A stretch of 49,727 nt of DNA. Origin: Armatimonadota bacterium. Its GTDB lineage: Bacteria; Sysuimicrobiota; Sysuimicrobiia; Sysuimicrobiales; Humicultoraceae. Where the stretch lies: positions 1 to 49,727 of the forward strand of contig VGFA01000021.1 of NCBI GenBank assembly GCA_016869025.1, in the 5' to 3' direction. Below are positions 1 through 6,359 of this stretch, in pieces (the stretch's first letter is position 1; the number at the start of each line of letters is the position of its first letter). The translations under genes and the position numbers were made by a program. The notes beneath the pieces were generated by a model, which was not told the origin of the DNA, did no database searches, and saw only the letters and a list, made by a program, of their open reading frames with translations.

Positions 1-777
1 AGAGGCGACGATCTTCGTGTATCTTAGCCTGTCCCATGTTATCGAGGCGCGGACGAAGTCGAGCGGGCCGGTGTTGTCTGAGAGCAGGAAGGCGCCACGC
101 CAGCCCGGGCCCCACCATAGATAGTCCCTGCCGGCCTGGCCTAGAAGCCCCATCGACTCGGCGCTGAGATATGCGCGGCGCACACCGGCGGTGGGGTCGT
201 CGCCCCATGTCAGGCCCTTGAGGATGTCGGCGCCGGCGGCAAGAGTGGGGCCGAAGCCGAGGGTGCCCTGCACCTGCAGGCGAAGGCTGCTCCCCTCGGC
301 GCGCTCCATCCAGTGGGGCTCGCCCGACTCGATCCGGGCGACCGTGGCGCGGGCCAGGCGCACACCCCAACCGGTGAGCGCCTTCGCGGAGGGCGCCATT
401 GGGGGATCGGTGATCCGGTAGCCGAGCAGCGCGAGCTCGTCGGCGAACTCGAGCACCAGTGCTTCGAGATCTTCCAGCACAAAGCGGGGGCGGGATGTTC
501 TGGGCGCTGCCGCGCCCCGCTCCATGGCAAGGCGCTCCAGGCCCCAGGCCACCATCTTGGCCAGCTCCATTCGGGTCTGGGGGCGGGTTGAGGCCGCCCA
601 CAGCGGCGCCACGCCCCAGGAGGCCAGGCGGTAGAGGGTCTGGTAGGTCCAGTGCTGCGCGGGAACGATCTCCAGGGGGTGCGAGGCGGCCGGGTGTACC
701 GGGAGCAGCGCTCCTAGGAGCGCTGCTGACATGCCGGCCGCGAGCACCGCGCGCCGCCGGTTGCGCGGCGCGACCAT
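1..777 (-). CDS. Wzi-like capsule/exopolysaccharide assembly outer-membrane protein (partial)
   Basis: Translating the minus strand gives an open frame of 259 codons from ATG at 777 to the window edge, so the C-terminus is missing. It begins with a basic segment and a hydrophobic stretch ending in AAS, a plausible signal peptide (residues 1-30). Around residue 219-240 it has LWWGPGWRGAFLLSDNTGP, the hallmark of the capsule assembly Wzi family, whose members are outer-membrane beta barrels that hold surface polysaccharide. The region around residues 30-65 (HWTYQTLYRLASWG, MELAKMV) resembles an S-layer-homology-like helix pair. Its ATG overlaps the TGA of the SLBB gene upstream by one base, so the two are translationally coupled. 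The family call is good; the exact polysaccharide is unknown. Confidence 0.75.
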   Translation of the reverse strand, partial: MVAPRNRRRAVLAAGMSAALLGALLPVHPAASHPLEIVPAQHWTYQTLYRLASWGVAPLWAASTRPQTRMELAKMVAWGLERLAMERGAAAPRTSRPRFVLEDLEALVLEFADELALLGYRITDPPMAPSAKALTGWGVRLARATVARIESGEPHWMERAEGSSLRLQVQGTLGFGPTLAAGADILKGLTWGDDPTAGVRRAYLSAESMGLLGQAGRDYLWWGPGWRGAFLLSDNTGPLDFVRASITWDRLRYTKIVAS

Positions 778-1739
778 CACCGCAAGAGCGTCCGCAGATC
801 GGCTAGGCCCCCAAGGATCGCGACTATGTTCTCGAAGGCCAGCGGGTTGTCGGGTACGTAGATCACATCGCCCCGCCGCAACGGCACGTCACGCGCCGCG
901 TCGCCTTCGCGCAGGATCTTGTGCAGGTCCAGCGGGATCAGGCGCAGGGGCGGGCCCGCCTGCCTGGCCACGGTCACCGTGGCCAGCGGCAGCGGCTCAC
1001 CGGCGGCCTCGCCGGTGCGGCGGATCACATGGGCCCTTCCGAGCATCGCCCGGCGCGTGGGACCGCCGGCAAGGCCGATGGCCTGCAGGGCGGTCATCGT
1101 CCCCCTCAGTGGGAAGACCCCGGGCCGCGCGACCTCGCCCAGGACGTAGACGCGGGAGGTCAGGTCCTCGGGGACAACCAGGGTGTCGCCTGTCTCGAGG
1201 CCGCGGTTGAGGTTGAGGTCGCCCTGGAGCAGGAGCCGCTCGAGATCTATCGTGATCTGGGGGGAGCCGCCGCGGATCAGGCGCACCTCGCCCAGGCCCG
1301 CGGTCTCGGCCAGGCCTCCGGAGGCGGCCAGGGCGTCCAGCACGGTCGAGCCCATGCGCAGCTCGTACACGCCGGGGCGCGTGACATGCCCCAGCACGGT
1401 GATGCGCACGCGGCGGAACTCGCGCACTATCACCGCGACCTGCGGGTTCTTGATGTAGCGCGCATAGATGGGGGCCAGCCGCTCACGGAGCTGGTCAGGG
1501 GTCAGCCCGGCGGCCCTGATCTCGCCCACCAGCGGGAGCGAGATCATCCCGTCCGGGCGGACCGTGACGACGCGTGACAGGTCGTCGTTGCCGTAGACGG
1601 AGACCTCTATCACGTCCTCGGGGCCGAGCACGTACGGCTGCTGCGCTCCGGCGCTCTGCGCAGGGAACGCGGCAGGGAGCATCGTCGCGGCGACGATGGC
1701 AAGCAGCGCAGCCGCGGCGCGGCGTTGTGCAGGGGTCAT
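777..1739 (-). CDS. Polysaccharide export protein with SLBB domains (Wza-like)
   Basis: A 320-residue secreted protein of the Wza/polysaccharide export family, which forms the periplasmic/outer-membrane channel for exopolysaccharide. A signal peptide (basic start, then LLAIVAATMLPAAFPAQSAGA) is followed by a poly-export domain (YVLGPEDVIEVSVYG, about residues 37-110) and two SLBB domains (ITVLGHVTRPGVYEL near 120 and VYVLGEVARPGVFPL near 200). No lipobox Cys is visible, unlike classical Wza. I start it at the ATG at 1739, preceded by an AAGGCGG ribosome site, although the frame is open 27 codons further. It is the second gene of an operon led by a NusG paralogue and followed by a Wzi-like gene. 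The 149-base gap upstream of it could hold antiterminator target sites, but I cannot identify any. Confidence 0.87.
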   Translation of the reverse strand: MTPAQRRAAAALLAIVAATMLPAAFPAQSAGAQQPYVLGPEDVIEVSVYGNDDLSRVVTVRPDGMISLPLVGEIRAAGLTPDQLRERLAPIYARYIKNPQVAVIVREFRRVRITVLGHVTRPGVYELRMGSTVLDALAASGGLAETAGLGEVRLIRGGSPQITIDLERLLLQGDLNLNRGLETGDTLVVPEDLTSRVYVLGEVARPGVFPLRGTMTALQAIGLAGGPTRRAMLGRAHVIRRTGEAAGEPLPLATVTVARQAGPPLRLIPLDLHKILREGDAARDVPLRRGDVIYVPDNPLAFENIVAILGGLADLRTLLR

Positions 1740-1888
1740 CTGATCACCGCCTTGGGATGGTGGCGCGGGTTCAGGCGTGCATGGCTCCGCCGCAAATGGG
1801 GCGTGATCCGCGCGCCCCACCGCCGGGGGATGGTCGAGTTGGGATGCCTCAATACTGCCTGTCAGCCTTCTGTCTTGCCTCTGCCTGT

Positions 1889-2473
1889 CTAGAGCGTCTC
1901 CAGATCCAGCTCGCCCACTTCCACGGGCGTGTCATGGCCCAGGATGTGCAGCAGTATCCTCACACGGCCTTCGCGCGAGGTGGGCCTCTCGAATATGCCT
2001 TCTAGATCGCTGAGCGGGCCGTACAGCACTCTCACGCGCTGTCCCGGCGTCCAGGTCGCGCCCACACGAACGAACCCCATCGGGTCGGCCCGCTCGTGGA
2101 TCGCCTCGACAACCTGGTCGGGCACCGGGGTGGGCCGATCACCTTCCCCGAGGATGCGCCGCACTCCAGGGGTCCAGCGCACGGCATCCCAGAGCTGCGG
2201 AGTCAGGCTCATCCGCAGGAACATGTAGTTTGGGAACATGGGCTCGACCATCGCCAGGCGACGGCCCCAGCGGCGCCGCACGGTCTCGATGCGGGGGGAG
2301 TAGTGCTCGATCCCCTCGGCCCGCAGCCGGAGGTGGGAGAGCACGCGCGTCTCCTGACGCGGCTTCAGGTGTGCGACGTACCAGGCGGCGCCTTCGGTCC
2401 TGAGGAAACAAACCCCCTTGCCGCTGGGGGGTTGGATGACCCGGGTGTTGGGGCTGCCGGAGCCTGCGTCCAA
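1889..2473 (-). CDS. NusG-family specialised transcription antiterminator (RfaH/LoaP/UpxY-like)
   Basis: A 194-residue NusG paralogue. The NGN domain runs from about residue 30 (AAWYVAHLKPRQETRV) through PMFPNYMFLRM and TPGVRRILG to residue 135, and a C-terminal KOW domain follows (GQRVRVLYGPLSDLEGIFE). Housekeeping NusG usually sits next to secE and rplK; this one stands at the head of a polysaccharide export operon, as do RfaH, UpxY and LoaP, which let RNA polymerase read through long surface-polysaccharide operons. The only upstream in-frame start I see is TTG at 2473; a stop lies just before it, and the ribosome site is weak (AGGG). The weak start may keep the protein scarce. It probably acts on the operon it leads, whose remainder lies beyond the left edge. 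Confidence 0.85.
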   Translation of the reverse strand: MDAGSGSPNTRVIQPPSGKGVCFLRTEGAAWYVAHLKPRQETRVLSHLRLRAEGIEHYSPRIETVRRRWGRRLAMVEPMFPNYMFLRMSLTPQLWDAVRWTPGVRRILGEGDRPTPVPDQVVEAIHERADPMGFVRVGATWTPGQRVRVLYGPLSDLEGIFERPTSREGRVRILLHILGHDTPVEVGELDLETL

Positions 2474-2517
2474 GTCGCACCCTGTTTAGGAGAGGTGGTG
2501 ATTAGTTCGTCGTGCGG

Positions 2518-2742
2518 TTACGAAATCCTTCGTCGGCCACGCGTGCTGACAATCGTATGCGATCGTGCAATCGGGGCAAAGGAGACGAGGCGTATCCAGT
2601 ATACCTCGTCCCAGTCGACATCCCGCAGGTAGGAGTCCCGCAGGAACTCGTCTTTAGCCTTTCCCCGAAGAGGCTCGAGCTTCTGCAAGCACGTCAACAG
2701 CCGCTCCAAGCGCCGCTCGATACCGCTGAATTCCGGTTTCAT
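2518..2742 (-). pseudogene. HepT (HEPN toxin) N-terminal fragment
   Basis: From an ATG at 2742 the frame reads MKPEFSGIERRLERLLTCL and continues through KAKDEFLRD, which looks like the first helix and following helix of HepT/DUF86 HEPN toxins. After DSYLRD the usual continuation is replaced by unrelated sequence and a stop, giving only 74 residues where HepT normally has about 110-145. The catalytic RX4-6H motif is absent. The fragment overlaps the 3' part of the MntA-like gene, as in intact pairs. I read it as a truncated, non-toxic remnant; the break point may be an old recombination junction beside the exopolysaccharide operon. Confidence 0.55.
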
Positions 2743-3157
2743 AATCGCCCTCTTCAAGGAGTTCTCTTCGCTGGCGGCGCAACACGGGCAGGAAGTCGCC
2801 GTAGAGACCCAGCGTCCGGGCCTCGAACTCCACGCGGCTTGCGCGATCGGTTTCGTAGACAAGCCTGCCCGTGGCTATCACGTTGTACTGGAGCTCGACC
2901 GGCGCCCTGTTCAGCACGACGAGATCCACGCGGCCGGCTCCCAGGAGCCCGCCGAGCCGGTGCTCGAGGGCGTATCTACCGCTGGCAGGGGGTTCTTTCA
3001 AGAACAGGATGGCAACGTCGCAGTCGCTCTGCGGGCCTGCCGCTCCTTGTGCCCGCGAGCCAAAGAGATAGACCAGCGTGATACCCAGGTCCTCGGCCTC
3101 CTGGGCGAAGAACCGCTTCAGTTCTCCAGCGAGCTCAGTCTCTCGGCCCATGCACAT
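2654..3157 (-). CDS. MntA-like minimal nucleotidyltransferase (partner of a broken HepT)
   Basis: A 167-residue protein with the minimal nucleotidyltransferase fold. It has GSRAQG at about residues 33-38 followed by SDCDVAILF, giving the GS-X10-DXD pattern needed for AMP transfer. In type VII toxin-antitoxin systems MntA AMPylates HepT and silences its RNase activity. The C-terminus (YETGIQRYRAALGAAV onward) runs unusually far into the HepT frame, suggesting the normal stop was lost. An ATG at 3157 with GAAGGA upstream is a reasonable start; 3151 is an alternative. The catalytic motif is intact, but the cognate toxin downstream is truncated, so this is probably a leftover antitoxin. Confidence 0.75.
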   Translation of the reverse strand: MCMGRETELAGELKRFFAQEAEDLGITLVYLFGSRAQGAAGPQSDCDVAILFLKEPPASGRYALEHRLGGLLGAGRVDLVVLNRAPVELQYNVIATGRLVYETDRASRVEFEARTLGLYGDFLPVLRRQRRELLEEGDYETGIQRYRAALGAAVDVLAEARASSGKG

Positions 3158-3276
3158 CTCATCCTTCGGGACCTATCATCCATCCTGCCCACGCGGCTGT
3201 CCAGTCCGCATACTCCTGTCGTGGGGCCGAGGTCCTGGGACAGCGGCCCATGATGCGCCGCAGAAGAGCATCATGA

Positions 3277-3483
3277 TTGCAGCTTGCCATCGATTCGAAT
3301 ACGATTCGTCGCAAGAACGAGACTAGGTGCCGCCGTGGGTCCATCACGCAGGAAGCCGTGGCTCAAGCCCAAGGTCCTCAGGAGTTCTGGCGTCACGCCC
3401 GCCGAGTACGGGAGGCTGTCCAGGCCAGGTACGGAGCGTTTCCTGACAGCGCCGCGTTCATCCGAGAGGATCGCCGGCGGTGA
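3277..3483 (+). pseudogene. VapB-like antitoxin remnant
   Basis: The last third of this frame (EAVQARYGAFPDSAAFIRED) resembles the C-terminal tail of short antitoxins that precede PIN toxins. Its stop TGA overlaps the GTG of the PIN gene by four bases, the usual VapBC junction. The N-terminal half shows no recognisable DNA-binding domain, either because it is frameshifted or because it has diverged. The frame is GC-rich like its surroundings. I therefore call it a decayed antitoxin on the strength of its tail and position, with modest confidence; a short intact antitoxin of an unrecognised class is the alternative. Confidence 0.4.
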
Positions 3484-3800
3484 CCGCTGTACCCGCGGTG
3501 GTAGTGGACACAAGCGTCGCGGTCAAATGGTCTTTCGATGAGCCGTACTCTCGCGAGGCCCTGCACCTGCTCGAGGCGTTCGAGCAGGGTCGGCTTAGAC
3601 CCCTGGCCCCGGACCTGATCTATGCCGAGTTCGCGAATACGGTATGGAAGCGGGTCTCCGCGGCCCATGTGAGGGCTGAAGATGGGGAGGCTTTGATCGC
3701 GGCCTTCCTCGATCTCCCGCTGGAGGTGACGCCCAGCCCCATCGTGCTCCCACCGAGAGAGCACGAGCGCCGGCTTCCCTCAGGTCAGGTGGGTAGGTGA
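3480..3800 (+). pseudogene. VapC-like PIN-domain toxin, C-terminally truncated
   Basis: The protein begins VVVDTSVAVKWSFDEPYSRE and continues LLEAFEQGRLRPLAPDLIYAEFANTVWKR, a clear PIN ribonuclease N-terminal half with the first acidic residue in VDTS and the second in YAEF. PIN toxins of this type run to 130-145 residues and carry YDALYLA plus a final acidic cluster. Here the frame stops at 106 after a drifted tail (LPPREHERR), so the third and fourth metal-binding acids are missing. Neither of the other frames restores them. The gene is therefore predicted to be inactive. It starts at GTG 3480, overlapping the antitoxin-like frame upstream. Confidence 0.7.
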
Positions 3801-3841
3801 CGGCGTCCGAGGAGGTCCTTGACGGCGACCGGTCCCTGCTG

Positions 3842-4549
3842 CTAGGGCCGCTCTCCTCGGAACTCGTTCTTCTCCAAGAACCGGTCGCACGCCGCGCGCA
3901 GGGTCGTTTCGGCGTCTACCCCTGCGGCTTGGGCCAAGGCAACGACCGAGAGGAGCAGTTCCTCGACCAGCTCGCTCGGCACCTGCTCGGCCGACGTCGC
4001 ATCGGCCGGTGCCGCACCGACCGTCGTCGCATCGAGGGCCTGCCGGACTCCCTCCAGCGCCAACCTGAAATCCGGCTCCGCATTCTCCTCTCCCTGCCGC
4101 GCAGCCCGCTCGACAATCTTCTGCGCGCGGGCCAGCGCCGGTAGCGACGCCGGGATTCCGTCGAAGACCCCCCGCTGTGGGGCCTCGCGCCGTTTGATCT
4201 CGTGCCACTGGGCCAGGACCTCGCCGGGAGTTCCAAGAGCCGTCCCCCCGAAGACGTGCGGGTGGCGGGAGATCAGCTTGCGCACCAGGCCGTCCACGAT
4301 GTCACCCGCATCGAAGGCGCCGGTTTCCTTCGCCATCTGGCCGTGGAAGACAACTTGAAGCAGCAGGTCGCCCAACTCGTCGCACAGCGCGGCGGAATCA
4401 CCGCGCGAGATCGCCTCGAGGGTCTCGTGGGCCTCTTCCAGCAGGTACGGCGCCAGCGAGGCGTGCGTCTGCTCGCGGTCCCACGGGCAGCCGTCAGGCC
4501 CGCGCAGGCGGGCCATCACCGCGACCAGGTCCTCGAAGGTGTGGCGCAT
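3842..4549 (-). CDS. mazG: Nucleoside triphosphate pyrophosphohydrolase MazG
   Basis: A 235-residue MazG-family all-alpha NTP pyrophosphatase, which removes pyrophosphate from non-canonical or excess NTPs/dNTPs. The first domain shows LRGPDGCPWDREQTHASL, then EEAHETLEAI (metal-binding EExxE), and DELGDLLLQVVFH. It is followed by a second, weaker MazG repeat (ELVEELLLSVVALA). The spacer in the second repeat (residues about 170-195) is alanine-rich and low complexity. It is 10 bases downstream of an intact hepT and on the same strand as mfd and the foldase gene. The mfd-foldase-mazG order looks like a housekeeping group into which a toxin-antitoxin pair was placed. Confidence 0.93.
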   Translation of the reverse strand: MRHTFEDLVAVMARLRGPDGCPWDREQTHASLAPYLLEEAHETLEAISRGDSAALCDELGDLLLQVVFHGQMAKETGAFDAGDIVDGLVRKLISRHPHVFGGTALGTPGEVLAQWHEIKRREAPQRGVFDGIPASLPALARAQKIVERAARQGEENAEPDFRLALEGVRQALDATTVGAAPADATSAEQVPSELVEELLLSVVALAQAAGVDAETTLRAACDRFLEKNEFRGERP

Positions 4550-4558
4550 GCGTGTAGG

Positions 4559-4990
4559 TTAGCTGCCCGGCGCGTCCTGCCTGAGCGTGCGCAGGACCTC
4601 TTGCCTGAACTCCTCGAAGTCCCCCGGGCCTGTCTGCAAGACTTCAAATACCCTACGGTCGTCCACGCGCGCATACTCGTGTACAAGGATGTTGCGGAAG
4701 GCCTTCATGCGGCGCAGCCGCTCCTTGAGTCCTGCCGGCAGTACCCCGGTCGCGTGGAGCTTCTCGAAGAGGTCGTCCTCCTCGCTTGGCAGCCCAAGCC
4801 GGAGGCCGGCCACCAGCATAGCGCAAACATCCACGACTGCTTCGACGGCGATCTGAAGGAGGCGCTCACAGGCCCGGCGCGTCGCCACATGCCGGTACTC
4901 CTCGACGCTATCCGGCGCGACCTGCCGGAGCTCGCGCAGATACTGTTCCAGGTCGTCCAGGCGCCCGAGGATGCGCTCACGATCCAGCAT
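4559..4990 (-). CDS. hepT: HepT-like HEPN-domain ribonuclease toxin
   Basis: A 143-residue HEPN/DUF86 protein. It starts MLDRERILGRLDDLEQYL and has the second helix ERLLQIAVEAVVDVCAML. Its catalytic RX4-6H motif is intact as RNILVHEY near residues 100-107, followed by the usual VDDRRVFEVL. HepT toxins cleave RNA and are neutralised when MntA adds AMP to a tyrosine near this motif; the Y of HEY is the expected site. The ATG at 4990 lies inside the end of mntA (14-base overlap), which is the normal arrangement. Full length and an intact motif suggest a working toxin, unlike the fragment at 2518-2742. Confidence 0.88.
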   Translation of the reverse strand: MLDRERILGRLDDLEQYLRELRQVAPDSVEEYRHVATRRACERLLQIAVEAVVDVCAMLVAGLRLGLPSEEDDLFEKLHATGVLPAGLKERLRRMKAFRNILVHEYARVDDRRVFEVLQTGPGDFEEFRQEVLRTLRQDAPGS

Positions 4991-5360
4991 GGAGCACCGC
5001 GTCCAGGTACATCTTGTGGATGTGACGGAAGTCCTCGAAGGCCGCGATGGTACGCCGGGCGAGCGCGTAGAGCGCGTCCTCGTCCCGCACAAAGAGCACC
5101 CTGCCCTCCTTGAGGATTCGCGAGCGCATCGCCAACGGGAGAGATTGGAACACCTGGATGTCCGCATCATGCCGGCTCAGGTAGTGCAGGCGGCGCTCCA
5201 GTGAATCGGCACCGCGGGCGGGGTCGAGGACCAGGCACACATCTAGATCCGATCCCACTTCTGCCTGACCGCGCGCAGCGCTTCCGAACAGCACGACGGC
5301 CAGCACCGAGGGGTCTGCCCTGGCCTCCAGGACGATCCTGTCAACTGCTCCGTCCGTCAT
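4977..5360 (-). CDS. mntA: MntA-like nucleotidyltransferase antitoxin
   Basis: A 127-residue minimal nucleotidyltransferase with VVLFGSAARGQAEVGSDLDV, which gives the GS and DXD catalytic residues of MntA (residues about 25-45). In type VII systems this enzyme AMPylates the HepT toxin encoded next to it. Its start lies 18 bases after the stop of the parvulin foldase gene, so it is probably co-transcribed with mfd and the foldase. It also has the C-terminal helix (LARRTIAAFEDFRHIHKMYLD) seen in these antitoxins. Nothing suggests decay. Confidence 0.87.
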   Translation of the reverse strand: MTDGAVDRIVLEARADPSVLAVVLFGSAARGQAEVGSDLDVCLVLDPARGADSLERRLHYLSRHDADIQVFQSLPLAMRSRILKEGRVLFVRDEDALYALARRTIAAFEDFRHIHKMYLDAVLHAGS

Positions 5361-5378
5361 CCCGCTTCCGCCGGCGCG

Positions 5379-6359
5379 CTACTTGCGCTCGAACCGCTCG
5401 ACCTTGGCCACCTTTCGCTGCTCCGTGAGCCAGGCGTCGAACGCCTTCTCGCGCTTGGAGCCGAGCAGTTGCGCGCGGATCTCTTCCTTGACCTTCTCGA
5501 ACGAGCCCTTCTCGGCGATCTTCGTTTCGTGGACCCGGATGATGTGCAGACCGTACTGCGTCCGCACCGGGCCGCTGGTCTGCCCGGGCTTGAGCGCCCA
5601 CGCGACGGTCTCGAACTCCTTCACGAGCGTGCCCTTTGTCACGAACCCCAGGTCGCCGCCGCGCTCGGCGCTGCCCGGGTCCTCTGAGTACTGCTTGGCC
5701 AGGTCCTCGAACTTCGCGCCGTCGGCCAGCTTGGCCTGAATGATCTTGACCTTGGCCGCCGCCACCGACTCGGCGCCCTTCTCGGCAATGCGCAGCAGGA
5801 TGTGGCTGGTCTTGATCTGGGCGGGCTTGTCGTAGAGCGCAGGGTTGGTGTCATACTGCTTGCGCACCTCGTCGTCCGACACGCCTGCCACCGCCACGGC
5901 CTCCGCCACCTTCCGCTGGGTGAGGTTGATGCCGATCATCTCGCGCAGGCCCGCGAGCGTCAGGCCGTTCCGGGCCAGGGCGCTGGTGAACTCGGCTTCG
6001 CCGGGGAACCGCTGCTTGATCGAGGCAAGCTGCTCCTCGATCTCCTTGTCGCCGGCTGCGATGTTGCGCTTGCGCCCTTCCTGAACCACCAGGCGCTGCG
6101 CGACGAGCTGGTCTATCACTGCCTTTGAGATCTCGTTCCGCTGCTTTGCGAACTCCTCGCCGGCCGGATCCAGGCCGAACTGCGCCGCGGCCCTGGCTAC
6201 CTCGGCGTCCACCTGTGACCAGTAGATCGCGTCGCCGTTCACCCGGGCGGCCACGGCCGAGCCCTTCTGAGCGCCCTTCGTCAGGAACCATGCCCCGACG
6301 CCGGCGGCTGCCACGACGACCACCACGGCGACCGCGATAATGACATTGCGTAGCTTCAT
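5379..6359 (-). CDS. Membrane-anchored parvulin-type peptidyl-prolyl isomerase (SurA/PrsA-like)
   Basis: A 326-residue extracytoplasmic folding helper. A single N-terminal membrane segment (VIIAVAVVVVVAAAGVGAWFL, residues 6-26) has no lipobox Cys. A SurA-N-like helical domain follows (VNGDAIYWSQVDAEV through EFTSALARNGLTLAGLREMI). The rotamase domain (ASHILL-type KTSHILLRI, then FEDLAKQYSEDPGSAERGGDLGF and YGLHIIRV) spans about 180-275. It would help secreted or outer-membrane proteins fold, which suits a cell exporting Wza/Wzi proteins. Its ATG overlaps the mfd stop as ATGA, so the two are translationally coupled. Confidence 0.92.
   Translation of the reverse strand: MKLRNVIIAVAVVVVVAAAGVGAWFLTKGAQKGSAVAARVNGDAIYWSQVDAEVARAAAQFGLDPAGEEFAKQRNEISKAVIDQLVAQRLVVQEGRKRNIAAGDKEIEEQLASIKQRFPGEAEFTSALARNGLTLAGLREMIGINLTQRKVAEAVAVAGVSDDEVRKQYDTNPALYDKPAQIKTSHILLRIAEKGAESVAAAKVKIIQAKLADGAKFEDLAKQYSEDPGSAERGGDLGFVTKGTLVKEFETVAWALKPGQTSGPVRTQYGLHIIRVHETKIAEKGSFEKVKEEIRAQLLGSKREKAFDAWLTEQRKVAKVERFERK

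Noticed and set aside
2590-2610. TATACT hexamer on the minus strand as a promoter for the exopolysaccharide operon
   Set aside because: No acceptable -35 lies 16-18 bases upstream, and it falls within the HepT fragment; the true promoter is not identified.
4977-5170. Longer start of hepT at 5170
   Set aside because: The extra 60 residues are the mntA sequence read in another frame and are Arg/Ser-rich. The HEPN domain begins at ATG 4990.
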